From an uncultured Sutterella sp. (GTDB lineage: Bacteria; Pseudomonadota; Gammaproteobacteria; Burkholderiales; Burkholderiaceae_F): a stretch of DNA of 64,000 bases. Made by a program: the position numbers and the translations under genes. The stretch covers positions 23,383 through 87,382 of the forward strand of contig CAKQON010000001.1 in NCBI GenBank assembly GCA_934255515.1, written 5' to 3'. Shown here one piece after another: positions 40,520-49,250 of the stretch. The notes beneath the pieces are model-generated. The model was not told where the DNA came from, made no database searches, and saw only the letters and a program-made list of their open reading frames with translations. Each line of letters starts with the position of its first letter. The first letter of the stretch is position 1.

Positions 40520-41917
40520 TCAGGTCTTCTTACCTTCCTTTTGAGGCGCCTCCGGAGCCGCACTGGGGACAACTTCAGGAGTCCCTGCGGCAACGCCCGG
40601 ACGGGGAGTGCCCTGACGCGGGCGGCCGCCCGCCGGGAAGGCGATCACCTTGTCGACGCGCCGGCCGTCCATATCGACGATCTCGAGCTTCCAGCCGCCC
40701 CATTCGGCGGTGTCGCCCTCGCGCGGGAGCCTTCCGAGAAGAAGCATCATCATGCCGGCGAGCGTGCTGTAGCGGCCCTGCTCCTCTTCGGGAACACGCT
40801 TCAGATTCAGCACGTCCTTCAGTTCCGGCACCGGAATGATGCCGTCGAGAAGCCAGGAGCCGTCCTCGCGGCGGCTCGCCCAGCCGTCGCCCGGGAGTTC
40901 GGGCTTGAATTCGCCGGCAATGGCCTCGAGAACGTCGCGGGGGGTAACAAGTCCCATCACTTCGCCGTATTCGTCGACGACGAGCGCAAGCGGAACGTCC
41001 GTCTTTCTGAAGTGCTCGAGAAGCTCCATGCCGGTGAGGGACTCGGGCACGTAGCTGACGGGCGAGAGGTTGCTCTTGAAGTCGGGCTTCCCGTTTTCAA
41101 GAATCTGCTGCAGAAGCGTCCGGGTCGAGCAGACGCCCTTCACGTTTTCAAGCCCGCCCTCGCAGACCGGAAGGCGCGAGCGGCGCGAGGAGCGGATTTT
41201 CTCCACGTTCTCCTCAACCGGATCATCGATGTCGATCCAGCTGATGTCGGCTCTCGGCGTCATGAGGGAGGCCACCTGACGATCGTCGAGCCTAAAGACG
41301 TTGCGCACCATGTCGCGCTCGGCCGTTTCAATCACGCCGGATTCCTTCCCTTCCTCGATCATGGCGTGAATTTCCTCCTCGGTCACCTGCGGGGTGCCCG
41401 TGTCCTTGACGCCGAAGCGCTCGAGCAGCCACTTGGTCGAGAAGGAAAGGAGCTTCACGAAGGGAGCGGCAATGACGGAGAGGAGATGAATCGGGGGCGC
41501 GATGCGGCAGGCAATCCGCTCGGGCGACATCTGGCCGATGCGCTTCGGAACGAGTTCGCCGAGCACGATCGAGAAGTACGTGATGAGCACCACCACGATC
41601 ACCACGCCGATCGCCTTCGCGCTCTCCGGGCTCATACCGAAGGAAATCAGGAGCGCGGCCATCGGCTGCGCAAGCGCGGATTCGCCCACGATGCCCGAAA
41701 GAATGCCGATCGAGGTGATGCCCACCTGAATGGTGGACAAGGCCCGCGTGGGGTCGGCATTCAGTTCCTGCGCGCGGGCGGCGCCCGTCGCTTTTTCCTC
41801 AGCCATGCGCGCGAGCCGCGCGCGGCGGCTCGTGACGAGCGAAATTTCGCTCATGGCGAAGACGCCGTTGAGGAGAATCAGGATGAGAAGGATCAGGATG
41901 TCCAGCGAACTCGACAT
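40520..41917 (-). CDS. CorC/HlyC-type membrane protein with CNNM and CBS domains
   Basis: Proteins of this family are linked to magnesium/cobalt efflux and membrane integrity. The 465-residue product has an N-terminal CNNM domain of three to four helices (LILLILILLNGVFAMSEISL, then LSTIQVGITSIGILSGIVGE and YFSIVLGELVPKRIG), a CBS pair (VFRLDDRQVASLMTPRADIS ... LALVVDEYGEVMGLVTPRDV) and a C-terminal CorC/HlyC domain (YSTLAGMMMLLLGRLPREGD). A Pro/Ala-rich tail follows (about 430-465). The substrate cannot be told from sequence. It seems to be a single gene; the next one upstream, pncC, has a 66-nt gap. Confidence 0.9.
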   Translation of the reverse strand: MSSSLDILILLILILLNGVFAMSEISLVTSRRARLARMAEEKATGAARAQELNADPTRALSTIQVGITSIGILSGIVGESALAQPMAALLISFGMSPESAKAIGVVIVVVLITYFSIVLGELVPKRIGQMSPERIACRIAPPIHLLSVIAAPFVKLLSFSTKWLLERFGVKDTGTPQVTEEEIHAMIEEGKESGVIETAERDMVRNVFRLDDRQVASLMTPRADISWIDIDDPVEENVEKIRSSRRSRLPVCEGGLENVKGVCSTRTLLQQILENGKPDFKSNLSPVSYVPESLTGMELLEHFRKTDVPLALVVDEYGEVMGLVTPRDVLEAIAGEFKPELPGDGWASRREDGSWLLDGIIPVPELKDVLNLKRVPEEEQGRYSTLAGMMMLLLGRLPREGDTAEWGGWKLEIVDMDGRRVDKVIAFPAGGRPRQGTPRPGVAAGTPEVVPSAAPEAPQKEGKKT

Positions 41918-41983
41918 GATGGGTTCCGAGGGGAAGTCGAAGAGGTGTAGGGAAGATGGGCCGGGAGCGGGAATCAGAAGACT

Positions 41984-42526
41984 TTAATCGTATTCCGAGG
42001 GCATCCGCATGGGGTCGGCCCCGTCGATGAGAGCAATGAGCCCCTGAAGCGCCGTAATGGCGGCGGCAAGCCGCACGGCTCTCCGGTCGCCCGGCGCATG
42101 AATCGTGCGCACGGAGGTGACGATCGCGCCCGAATCGGTGCGTTCGGCCCAGCCGAGGCAGACGGTGCCGACGGGCGTTTCCGGCGTCCCACCCGAGGGG
42201 CCCGCCACGCCCGTAAGCGCAACCGAAAGGTCCGCCTTTGAGGAGGCGAGCGCCCCGCGCGCCATCGCTTCGGCAACGGGTTCGGAAACGACGCCCTCCG
42301 TACGGATCATTTCCGCGGGCACGTCGATCATTTCGACCTTGGCTTCAGGCTGATAGGTGACGAACCCGCGGTCGAACCAGGCGGACGACCCCGCCACGCC
42401 CGTAATGAGCTCGGAAACAAGCCCGCCCGTCAGGCTTTCCGCCGTCGCGACGACGCGTCGCTTTTCCTTGGCACGGGCGGCAAGAATCTCTGCGGCGAGT
42501 TCCGCCTGGCTGCGAAGCTTATCCAT
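41984..42526 (-). CDS. pncC: Nicotinamide-nucleotide amidase PncC (CinA C-terminal type)
   Basis: PncC removes the amide of NMN, giving nicotinate mononucleotide for NAD recycling. The 180-residue product is a stand-alone CinA C-terminal domain: VVATAESLTGGLVSELITGV, GSSAWFDRGFVTYQ, and LTGVAGPSGGTPETPVGTVC. Its start overlaps the pgpA stop by 8 bases, so it is coupled as the last gene of the thiL-pgpA-pncC group, the standard order in Betaproteobacteria. Confidence 0.95.
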   Translation of the reverse strand: MDKLRSQAELAAEILAARAKEKRRVVATAESLTGGLVSELITGVAGSSAWFDRGFVTYQPEAKVEMIDVPAEMIRTEGVVSEPVAEAMARGALASSKADLSVALTGVAGPSGGTPETPVGTVCLGWAERTDSGAIVTSVRTIHAPGDRRAVRLAAAITALQGLIALIDGADPMRMPSEYD

Positions 42527-43055
42527 AAAACCTCCAGTAGAGCGCGAGGGCGAGCTCTATGGCCGCCCACGCATAAAGCGCCGCGAAAAGGTCGTCGAGC
42601 ATGACGCCAAATCCGGTCTTCAGCCGTTTGTCGATCCACGACGCGGGCCAGATCTTCACAATGTCGAAGAAGCGGAAGACGGCAAAGGCAGCAAACCACC
42701 AGCCCCAGCCGGAGGGGAGCGCGAGGCAGATCGCCCAGACGGCAACCGCCTCGTCAACCACGAAGCCGCCGTGATCCATGACGCCCACGGTGCGTCCCGC
42801 CTTTTCGCAGGCCCAGGCGCCGAGCACGAAGAGCAGCACGGTGAGAAAGAGCCACGCCTCACGGCCGACCAGGGGCGAGAGAAGTCCGAAAAGGAGCATG
42901 GCCGCAAAGGACCCCCAGGTTCCCGGGGCAGGCCGGAGAAGCCCGACGCCGAAGAAGGTGGAAATCAGCCCCGAGAGGGACCCGAAGGCCCATTTGGGAT
43001 TAAGCCTCAGCCGGTTGGCCGGGTTGGCAGGATCGTACTTCCCTTTCGCGCTCAC
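42519..43055 (-). CDS. pgpA: Phosphatidylglycerophosphatase A
   Basis: PgpA removes phosphate from phosphatidylglycerophosphate, giving phosphatidylglycerol. The 178-residue membrane protein has the family motifs GLLRPAPGTWGSFAAMLLFG, DHGGFVVDEAVAVW and FRFFDIVKIWPASWID ... GFGVMLDDLFAALYAW, with four membrane helices. It begins 3 bases after thiL and overlaps pncC. Confidence 0.96.
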   Translation of the reverse strand: MSAKGKYDPANPANRLRLNPKWAFGSLSGLISTFFGVGLLRPAPGTWGSFAAMLLFGLLSPLVGREAWLFLTVLLFVLGAWACEKAGRTVGVMDHGGFVVDEAVAVWAICLALPSGWGWWFAAFAVFRFFDIVKIWPASWIDKRLKTGFGVMLDDLFAALYAWAAIELALALYWRFYG

Positions 43056-43058
43056 GCG

Positions 43059-44060
43059 TTACTCCTCATTCCTAAAGTGGTCGAACCCCTCCGTCACGAG
43101 GAGGACGGGGCGCCCGTCGGGCGTTCTCACCGTAACGGCGCGCGAGGTGCGCTCGATCACGCGGCCGATGCGCGTGACGGGCGTGCCGGAAAGAAGCCCC
43201 GCTTCGTAAATCCGCTCGGCGCTCGAGGGCGGCGCCGTGAAGATGAGCTCGTAGTCGTCGCCCCCGGCGAGCGCCGCCTCATGCTGTCTTGCGGGCGTCA
43301 TCGACTGAAGCGCCACCGAGGTCGGAATCTTCTCCCACTCGATTTCGGCCGAGACGCCGCTTCTCTCAAGAATATGTCCGAGGTCCGCGAGAAGTCCGTC
43401 GGAAATATCCGCGGCGGCCGATGCGGCGCCCAAAAGCGCCTGACCGAGCGCAATTCTCGGCGTGGGCCTGTCCATGCGGGCAAAGAGCTCGGGCTCGAGG
43501 TCGGGCATCACGGACCAGGCGCCCCAGCGGCACTTGAGCGCCGCATAGGCGTCGCCCACGGTGCCCGAGACCCAGATGTCGTCGCCGGGCTTTGCGCCCT
43601 TTCTCGTGAGTCCCATGCCGGCCGGGAGATCTCCCATCGCGGTAATGCTGATGGTCACCGGGGCATGACGTCCCTGAACTTCCGGCGTTCTCGTCGTATC
43701 GCCCCCGAGAAGGGCGCAGCCCGACTCGCGCGCGATCTTCATGAGGCCGCGCGAAAAGTCGGCGAGCCACCCGTCGTCGCGGCGCGGAAGCCCGATCGAG
43801 AGGAAGAAGGCGCGCGGCACGGCGCCAGCCGCGGCGAGGTCGGAAAGGTTCACGGCAAGGGCCTTGTAGCCCACGTCCTCAGGGTCGGCATCGGGGAGGA
43901 AATGGGTGCCGAGCGCCATCATGTCGCAGGTGACCGCAATTCGGCCCGCGCCCGTATCGATGATCGCGCAGTCGTCGCCCACGCCCTGGCTCTTCCAGGC
44001 GCCGAACGTCTGATACGTAAAGAACTTTTCAATGATCTGAAATTCACCGGCTTCAGCCAT
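43059..44060 (-). CDS. thiL: Thiamine-monophosphate kinase
   Basis: ThiL phosphorylates thiamine monophosphate to the active diphosphate. The 333-residue AIR-synthase-like protein starts MAEAGEFQIIEKFFT; the ATG at 44060 has a perfect AAGGAGG 9 bases upstream and so beats the upstream ATG at 44105. Motifs are GVGDDCAIID, VTCDMMALGTHFLPDADPED, AVNLSDLAAAGAVPRAFFLS and GGDTTRTPEV, then SGTVGDAYAAL and AADISDGLLADLG. It heads the thiL-pgpA-pncC unit; a terminator separates it from nusB. Confidence 0.96.
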   Translation of the reverse strand: MAEAGEFQIIEKFFTYQTFGAWKSQGVGDDCAIIDTGAGRIAVTCDMMALGTHFLPDADPEDVGYKALAVNLSDLAAAGAVPRAFFLSIGLPRRDDGWLADFSRGLMKIARESGCALLGGDTTRTPEVQGRHAPVTISITAMGDLPAGMGLTRKGAKPGDDIWVSGTVGDAYAALKCRWGAWSVMPDLEPELFARMDRPTPRIALGQALLGAASAAADISDGLLADLGHILERSGVSAEIEWEKIPTSVALQSMTPARQHEAALAGGDDYELIFTAPPSSAERIYEAGLLSGTPVTRIGRVIERTSRAVTVRTPDGRPVLLVTEGFDHFRNEE

Positions 44061-44144
44061 TTTGGAACTGCCTCCTTGAAAGGAAAGCCAATGCAAAAAA
44101 TTCAACTTTCATGAGCGTAGCCGACTTTCCGCCCGAAATGACGT

Positions 44145-44173
44145 AAAAAGGCCGCCCGCAAAGACGAGCGACC
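44145..44173 (-). terminator. Intrinsic terminator between nusB and thiL
   Basis: On the minus strand GGTCGCTCG (44173-44165) pairs with CGGGCGGCC (44158-44150), allowing G-U pairs, and five Ts follow (44149-44145). It should end most nusB transcripts before thiL. Confidence 0.75.
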
Positions 44174-44228
44174 TCTCCCGAAAATCAGCCATTGGGGCGC
44201 GAAACGCGCACCCGAGCGAAGGTTTCGA

Positions 44229-44759
44229 TTACTTTGCGTCTTTCTGAGCCTTCTCTGCGTGATCGGCCTTGAATTCCGTCTCGCGCACCTTCTCGGCAAC
44301 ACGTTCGAGCACGGCGTTCGTGAAGCGGTAGCCGCTCCCGAAGCGCTTGGCGAGCTCGATCGCCTCGTTGAGAACGACACGGTAGGGCGTTTCAGGCGCG
44401 CGCATGAGTTCAAAGGTGCCCAAGAACAGAATCGAGCGTTCGACGAGCGACACGCGCTTCAGATCGCGGTCGACGAAGGGCGCAAAAGCGGCTTCAATCG
44501 CCGCATGCTCGCAGACGACGCCCGAAAGGAGCGTGGAGAGGAGCTCGCGGTCCGCGCGCGACCAGTCTTCAACAGTGAGGCCTGCGCCTTCAACGGGGCC
44601 GCCGTCCTCTTCTTCGATGAGCGCGCGAAGACCCTGTTCGATTTTCTCAGCCGAAAGCTCGGGGTTCGCGATCCATTCATAGACGCCGAGGAGCGCGAAA
44701 ACGCGCGCGAGGCGGCGCGAGGAATGGGCTTGGCGGCTGGGCTTGTGCGCTTCTGTCAT
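44229..44759 (-). CDS. nusB: Transcription antitermination factor NusB
   Basis: NusB binds boxA RNA with S10 (NusE) and supports rRNA antitermination. The 176-residue helical protein shows RRLARVFALLGVYEWI, the central DRELLSTLLSGV, LKRVSLVERSILFLGTFEL, YRVVLNEAIELAKRFGSGYR and FTNAVLERVAEK, all in family order. A Lys/Glu/Ala-rich tail is added at the C terminus. It follows ribH, the usual neighbour. Confidence 0.96.
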   Translation of the reverse strand: MTEAHKPSRQAHSSRRLARVFALLGVYEWIANPELSAEKIEQGLRALIEEEDGGPVEGAGLTVEDWSRADRELLSTLLSGVVCEHAAIEAAFAPFVDRDLKRVSLVERSILFLGTFELMRAPETPYRVVLNEAIELAKRFGSGYRFTNAVLERVAEKVRETEFKADHAEKAQKDAK

Positions 44760-44838
44760 GTTTTCTCTGCTTCTCTAGGGGAGGAATGGAGCCTCGGGGA
44801 TCGGATGCCGCCCCGAAGGGCGGGCCTGCCGGGCGGAA

Positions 44839-44862
44839 AAGCCGCGCATTGTATCGCGGCTT
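44839..44862 (-). terminator. Hairpin after ribH
   Basis: AAGCCGCG (44839-44846) pairs with CGCGGCTT (44855-44862) around an 8-base loop. On the minus strand only TTCC follows, so it is a weak terminator or a processing hairpin between ribH and nusB. Confidence 0.4.
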
Positions 44863-44901
44863 GCGGACGCCCGTAGGCAAATCAGGCGTATTGCGCCCGG
44901 G

Positions 44902-45399
44902 TTATTCAACGCGGTTTTCTTCGTCGTCGAAATCCTCGGCGGAAACGAATTCCTTCGCGAGGTTAGCCATTTCAACGGCGCAGCGGGCGCAGTCGCGGCC
45001 CTTCATTTCGAGGCGCTCCTGGCACTGCTCGTCGTTTTCCGTCGTGAGCACGCCGTTGGCGATCGGAATTTCATAATCAAGACCGATGCGGGTGATGCCG
45101 GAACCGGACTCGTTCGAGACGAGCTCGAAGTGATAGGTCTCGCCGCGGATGACGGCGCCGAGCGCGATCAGCGCATCGTACTCTTCGGTCTGCGCGAGCT
45201 TCATGAGCGCAAACGGGATCTCGAGCGCGCCGGGAACGGAAACCTTCGTCACGTCCTCGTCCATCACGCCGAGCTTGCGCAGCTCGTCCATGCAGGCCTC
45301 GAACTCACCGCGGCCGGCATATTCATTGAAGCGCGAAACCACAATGCCGATGCGCAGATCGGTGCCGTCGGTAGAAGTCGGGATGATGTCAACTGCCAT
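44902..45399 (-). CDS. ribH: 6,7-dimethyl-8-ribityllumazine synthase
   Basis: RibH condenses the ribityl-aminopyrimidine with dihydroxybutanone phosphate to make lumazine, the penultimate step of riboflavin synthesis. The 165-residue product has [57 protein letters not shown] and [19 protein letters not shown]. The ATG at 45399 has AAGGAGA upstream and gives [12 protein letters not shown]; the longer frame (to 45441) is not used. A structured leader of about 175 nt precedes it. Confidence 0.96.
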   Translation of the reverse strand: MAVDIIPTSTDGTDLRIGIVVSRFNEYAGRGEFEACMDELRKLGVMDEDVTKVSVPGALEIPFALMKLAQTEEYDALIALGAVIRGETYHFELVSNESGSGITRIGLDYEIPIANGVLTTENDEQCQERLEMKGRDCARCAVEMANLAKEFVSAEDFDDEENRVE

Positions 45400-45587
45400 T
45401 TGCGTCTCCTTTAGGGAAGGCAGAAAGCGAAGCCGCGCCATCCTTCTTTGCAGGATGACCGGAGGTTCGCTCGGTCAGAAAGAACCTCGAGCGGGTCTCG
45501 GGGCGACTGAAGCGCCTAGGAAATCCGCCCGCGAAAGGGAGTGCGTCCTCATAAAGGACGCTCCTCATGGAGGAATTAGTAATTTTA
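45400..45587 (-). promoter_or_regulatory. ribH promoter and structured leader
   Basis: A TAAAAT -10 box (45582-45587, minus strand) would start a leader of about 175 nt. It holds a GCGTCCT/AGGACGC hairpin (45543-45549 with 45555-45561) and two overlapping, mutually exclusive stems: GAGGTTC/GAACCTC (45462-45468 with 45482-45488) and TGACCG/CGGTCA (45456-45461 with 45472-45477). It does not match the FMN riboswitch (RFN) pattern. The -35 is weak. Confidence 0.4.
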
Positions 45588-45631
45588 CCGCAGTGCCCGA
45601 AGGATAGCGGGCGCATTGCTGTTCCAAAAGG

Positions 45632-46723
45632 TCAGTACGTGAGTCCGCGCAGGTACTGCGGCGGAACGACGAGCTCGGGCACCTTCTTCACATGAAGGGC
45701 GCTCGCGGCGTGCCAGCCCCAGTGCGGGTCGTCCAGCATCGCGCGGCCGATGTCGATCACGTCGGCCGCACCTTCGCGCAGAAGCGTTTCGGCCTGCCAG
45801 GCGTCGCGGATCAAGCCGACCGCAAAGGTCGGCATGCCGGTCTCGGCCTTCACGCGGCTCGCGAAGGGCACCTGGTAGCCGGGGCCCACCGGAATGGGCG
45901 CGTTCTCGATATTGCCCCCCGTCGAAACGTCGACGAAATGAAGGCCCTGGGTCTTTGCGACCTTCACGAGCTTCACCGTATCCTCGATCGTCCAGCCGTC
46001 AGGCACCCAATCGGTCGCCGAGACGCGAAGCCCGACGGCCACCTTGTCGCTCACGCTGCTCTTCACGGCATTCATCACTTCGCGGGCAAAACGCATGCGG
46101 TTCTCAAGCGCCCCGCCGTATTCGTCGATGCGGGTGTTCGTGAGGGGCGAGAGGAACTGGTGAATGAGATAGCCATGGGCCATGTGGATTTCAATTCCGT
46201 CCACGCCGGCGCGCTCGGCGCGCTTTGCGGCCTCGCCGAAGACATTGGCCACCCGCGCGCAGTCGTCGAAGGAGAGCACGCGGGGCTTCGTGTAGCGTTC
46301 GTTGAAGGGAATGGCCGAAGGCGCGCGCACGGGCCAGCCGCCGTCCATCGGCTCCACCGCCCTCGTCTCGCCGTCCCAAGGCTTCGTCACGCTCGCCTTG
46401 CGGCCGGCGTGGTTGAGCTGCACCATCACGCGGCAGGCGGGTTCGATTTCATGCATGAGGTCGACGAGCTCCTTGAGGCCCGCTTCGCACTCATCCGACC
46501 AGAGGCCGAGATCGGACTCCGTAATGCGGCCTTCCGGCGTCACCGCCATGGCTTCGATGCAGACGAGACCCGCTCCGGACGCAGCGAGGTGGCCGTAGTG
46601 CATCTTGTGAAAGAGCTGCGCCACGCCGCTCTTGGCGCTGTACATGCACATCGGTGGAACCGCAATGCGGTTCGGAATCGTCACCGGACCGAGCTCGATC
46701 GGTGTAAAAAGCATGGTATCCAT
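45632..46723 (-). CDS. Old yellow enzyme family NADH:flavin oxidoreductase
   Basis: FMN enzymes of this YqjM/NamA-like class reduce activated C=C bonds of enones or xenobiotics. The 363-residue product is a TIM barrel with MDTMLFTPIELGPVTIPNRI, the FMN segment VPPMCMYSAKSGVAQ, VQLNHAGRKASV, the substrate His pair in GVDGIEIHMAHGYLIHQFLS (HxxH), SPLTNTRIDEYGG, and FAVGLIRDAWQAETLLREG with the phosphate-binding GRA later. I chose the ATG at 46723 (GGAGAG upstream). It sits between ribE and ribH, where many relatives have ribBA, so it may be transcribed with riboflavin genes; that link is inferred. Confidence 0.9.
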   Translation of the reverse strand: MDTMLFTPIELGPVTIPNRIAVPPMCMYSAKSGVAQLFHKMHYGHLAASGAGLVCIEAMAVTPEGRITESDLGLWSDECEAGLKELVDLMHEIEPACRVMVQLNHAGRKASVTKPWDGETRAVEPMDGGWPVRAPSAIPFNERYTKPRVLSFDDCARVANVFGEAAKRAERAGVDGIEIHMAHGYLIHQFLSPLTNTRIDEYGGALENRMRFAREVMNAVKSSVSDKVAVGLRVSATDWVPDGWTIEDTVKLVKVAKTQGLHFVDVSTGGNIENAPIPVGPGYQVPFASRVKAETGMPTFAVGLIRDAWQAETLLREGAADVIDIGRAMLDDPHWGWHAASALHVKKVPELVVPPQYLRGLTY

Positions 46724-46782
46724 AAATCTCTCCGTCCGTGCCTTCTCCAGAAAACGGAAGGGACGGCATTCCTCGTGCAATA

Positions 46783-46843
46783 AAAAAAGAAAACGCGCCT
46801 CCGGGGCCCGGGGGCTGACTTCCCGCGGCCGCGCCGGACGCGC
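46783..46843 (-). terminator. Terminator downstream of ribE
   Basis: On the minus strand the ribE downstream region forms a stem of GCGCGTCCGG (46843-46834) with CCGGAGGCGC (46804-46795), one mismatch, followed by TTTTCTTTTTTTATTG. It splits ribD-ribE from the flavin oxidoreductase gene. Confidence 0.7.
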
Positions 46844-46908
46844 GCTTCATATGAGTCTGCGGAGCTTCTCCCTATGGAAGAAGGAAGAAGCTTCCTGCGG
46901 ACGTCGTC

Positions 46909-47526
46909 TTAGAAAAGAGCGTCGTCATCCTTGAGCGACATTATGCGCTCGACGTAGCGCGCAATTGTGTCGATCTCAACGTTTACGTAGCTCTGCGCCT
47001 TGAGGTGCTTCAAGGTTGTGACTTCCACGGTGTGCGGGATCAGATTGATCGTGACGAGCGTATCGAGCGCCGTATCCTCGACCTTGTTGATGGTGAGGGA
47101 GACGCCGTTGATCGTGATCGATCCCTTATAGGCCACATAGGGCGAAAGCATGCGGGGCACGCGCACGACGAGCTTCCAGGACTCCGCCACGTGCTCCATC
47201 GATTCGACCTGGCCCACGCCGTCGACGTGACCGCTCACGATGTGGCCGTCGAGTCGGTCGGAGAGGCGCATCGCCTTTTCGAGATTCACTTCGCCGAAGG
47301 TGTCGAGTCCCGTCGTCTTCGAGAGGCTTTCAGCGGACACGTCGATCTTGAATTCGCGCTCGCTCACCTCAACCACGGTCATGCAGGCGCCGTTCACGGC
47401 AATCGAGTCGCCCACGCGCACTTCGTCGAGCCCGAGATCGGGCGCGAGGATCGTGAGGCGAACGCCGTCGCCGAGTTTTTCAGGTTCGCGAACCTTGCCG
47501 ATGGCCTGAACAATGCCGGTAAACAT
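46909..47526 (-). CDS. ribE: Riboflavin synthase alpha chain
   Basis: Riboflavin synthase makes riboflavin by dismutating two lumazine molecules. The 205-residue product has the expected internal repeat of two lumazine-binding domains: MFTGIVQAIGKV...DSIAVNGACMTVVEV and the second half VESMEHVAESWK...KGSITINGVSLTINKV, each with its own NG-x-x-(M/L)T motif. GGAG lies before the ATG at 47526. It follows ribD by 6 bases. Called ribE in the E. coli convention (also ribC). Confidence 0.97.
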   Translation of the reverse strand: MFTGIVQAIGKVREPEKLGDGVRLTILAPDLGLDEVRVGDSIAVNGACMTVVEVSEREFKIDVSAESLSKTTGLDTFGEVNLEKAMRLSDRLDGHIVSGHVDGVGQVESMEHVAESWKLVVRVPRMLSPYVAYKGSITINGVSLTINKVEDTALDTLVTINLIPHTVEVTTLKHLKAQSYVNVEIDTIARYVERIMSLKDDDALF

Positions 47527-47532
47527 CTTGAT

Positions 47533-48657
47533 TTATCTCCTCAGAAGAATTCGAATATCGCCCCCGATCGGAGCGAGGGAATGAATTTGCCAGCGCGGCG
47601 CCTCGCCGGGCGACTGCGGGGGCTCCATGACTGCGGGGGGAAGCCCTGCGCCGAAAAGGCAGGGCGCCATGTAGACGAGAAGCTCGTCGGCGAGTCCCGC
47701 CCCGATGAAGGCGCCCGTGAGCCGGGGCCCCGCCTCCACGTGAACCTCGTTCACCTCGCGGCGGGCAAGCTCCACCATGAGCCGCGCAAGGTCGACCCTC
47801 CCCGGAACGTCCGGATGCGGAATGCGGAGCACCTCGGCGCCCGCGGCTTCCAGAGCATTCCTGCGCTCGCGGTTCTCCTCGGCCGAGACGAAAAGCACGC
47901 GGCCTCCCGGAGAATGAAGAATCTTCGCTTCGGGACTCGTCTCGAGCCTGGGATCGACCACCACGCGCAGGGGCTGACGGACCTGGTCCTCGAGCCTCAC
48001 GTTCATCTGCGGGTTGTCGGCGCGCACGGTGCCGGCTCCCGTCACGACGGCGCCCGAGCGGCCGCGCCAGAGCTGCACGTCCTTTCTCGCCTCTTCGCCC
48101 GTAATCCACTTCGAGCGGCCGTCAGGGAGCGCCGTCCGCCCGTCAAGCGTAATCGCCGTCTTCACGCGCACCCAGGGTGTGCCGCGGGTCATGCGCGCGA
48201 GAAAGCTCACGTTGACTTCCTTTGCCTCCCTTTCGCGCACGCCGAGCTCGACCTCAACGCCGGCTTCCTCGAGCATTCTGAGGCCCCGCCCGCATACTTT
48301 CGGGTTCGGGTCGCCGGTCGCCGCAACAACGCGAGCCACCTTCGCCTCAATGAGCGCGAGCGCGCAGGGAGGCGTTCGCCCCCAGTGCGAACAGGGCTCA
48401 AGCGTCACGTAGACGGTTGCGCCCTCCACATTTTCGCCGCGCGCCTCCGCGTCCCGGAGCGCCATGATTTCAGCGTGAGGGCCGCCCGTCTGCTGGGTGC
48501 TCCCGGCGCCGATCAGGCGCCCGTCCTTCACGATCACCGCGCCCACGGAGGGATTGGGGGGCGAAAGCCGCCAGGCCTTTCTCGCCTCGCCGAGCGCAAA
48601 ATCCATCCACGCTTCGTCGGTTTTAAGCCGAAGCGCCTTTTCCGTTTGAGTCATCAC
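47533..48657 (-). CDS. ribD: Bifunctional riboflavin deaminase/reductase RibD
   Basis: RibD deaminates the pyrimidine intermediate and then reduces its ribose. The 374-residue product has the zinc deaminase half with HAEIMALRDAE and the CysxxCys-type TLEPCSHWGRTPPCALAL, and the reductase half with RVKTAITLDGRTAL and HVEAGPRLTGAFI. The GTG at 48657 overlaps the nrdR stop as GTGA (an ATG at 48654 is next), so it is coupled to nrdR. Gene order nrdR-ribD-ribE is standard. Confidence 0.97.
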   Translation of the reverse strand: MMTQTEKALRLKTDEAWMDFALGEARKAWRLSPPNPSVGAVIVKDGRLIGAGSTQQTGGPHAEIMALRDAEARGENVEGATVYVTLEPCSHWGRTPPCALALIEAKVARVVAATGDPNPKVCGRGLRMLEEAGVEVELGVREREAKEVNVSFLARMTRGTPWVRVKTAITLDGRTALPDGRSKWITGEEARKDVQLWRGRSGAVVTGAGTVRADNPQMNVRLEDQVRQPLRVVVDPRLETSPEAKILHSPGGRVLFVSAEENRERRNALEAAGAEVLRIPHPDVPGRVDLARLMVELARREVNEVHVEAGPRLTGAFIGAGLADELLVYMAPCLFGAGLPPAVMEPPQSPGEAPRWQIHSLAPIGGDIRILLRR

Positions 48658-49145
48658 GCTTTCTCCGTGCCTTCCTCGCCCTCGCTGTGGCCGCTCTCAT
48701 GGAGCGCCCGCTCAATCATCTCCGCAAAAGCCTTGGGGTCGCTGATGTTGAGGTAGACGGACGCAAAGCGAATCCAGGCAATGATGTCGATGCCGCGAAG
48801 CTCCTCGAGAACGAGTTCGCCCACGCGGCTCGAGCGGATTTCGCGCTCGCCCGTGCCGGACATTTTGCGCTCGATCGCGTCGACCGCGGCATCGATGCGC
48901 TCCGACGAGACCGGGCGCTTCCTGAGCGCAAGCGCCATGGAGCTTCTCAGCTTCTCGCGGCTGTATTCAGCGCGGCCACCTCCCTTCTTCACAATCCAGG
49001 GCATGGCGAGCGAAATGCGCTCGAACGTCGTGAAGCGCTTGCCGCAGCTCTGGCACTGGCGCCTGCGCCGGATCACAAGCCCGGACTCAGGCGTGCGGGA
49101 ATCCACAACGCTCGTCTGATTGTGCTGACAGAAAGGACAACGCAT
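48654..49145 (-). CDS. nrdR: Ribonucleotide reductase repressor NrdR
   Basis: NrdR is the ATP/dATP-sensing repressor of ribonucleotide reductase genes. The 163-residue product has the N-terminal zinc ribbon (MRCPFCQHNQTSVVDSR ... CQSCGKRFTTFER) and the ATP-cone domain (VKKGGGRAEYSREKLRSSM ... GELVLEELRGIDIIAWIRFA). The C-terminal end adds an acidic stretch. It lies upstream of ribD and downstream of glyA in the usual order, with a gap of 207 nt to the glyA stop that holds the glyA terminators. Confidence 0.96.
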   Translation of the reverse strand: MRCPFCQHNQTSVVDSRTPESGLVIRRRRQCQSCGKRFTTFERISLAMPWIVKKGGGRAEYSREKLRSSMALALRKRPVSSERIDAAVDAIERKMSGTGEREIRSSRVGELVLEELRGIDIIAWIRFASVYLNISDPKAFAEMIERALHESGHSEGEEGTEKA

Positions 49146-49250
49146 TGAAACCTCGTGCTCCGTATGGGGATGGGAGAGGGGAAAGAAGGTTATCCGATGA
49201 TTTTAGCGGACGGAAGGCGCCGGATTTAAGGATGAGGACACATCTGATAG

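Noticed and set aside
45400..45631. FMN riboswitch (RFN element) upstream of ribH.
   Set aside because: The conserved RFN core blocks are absent; only unrelated hairpins are seen.
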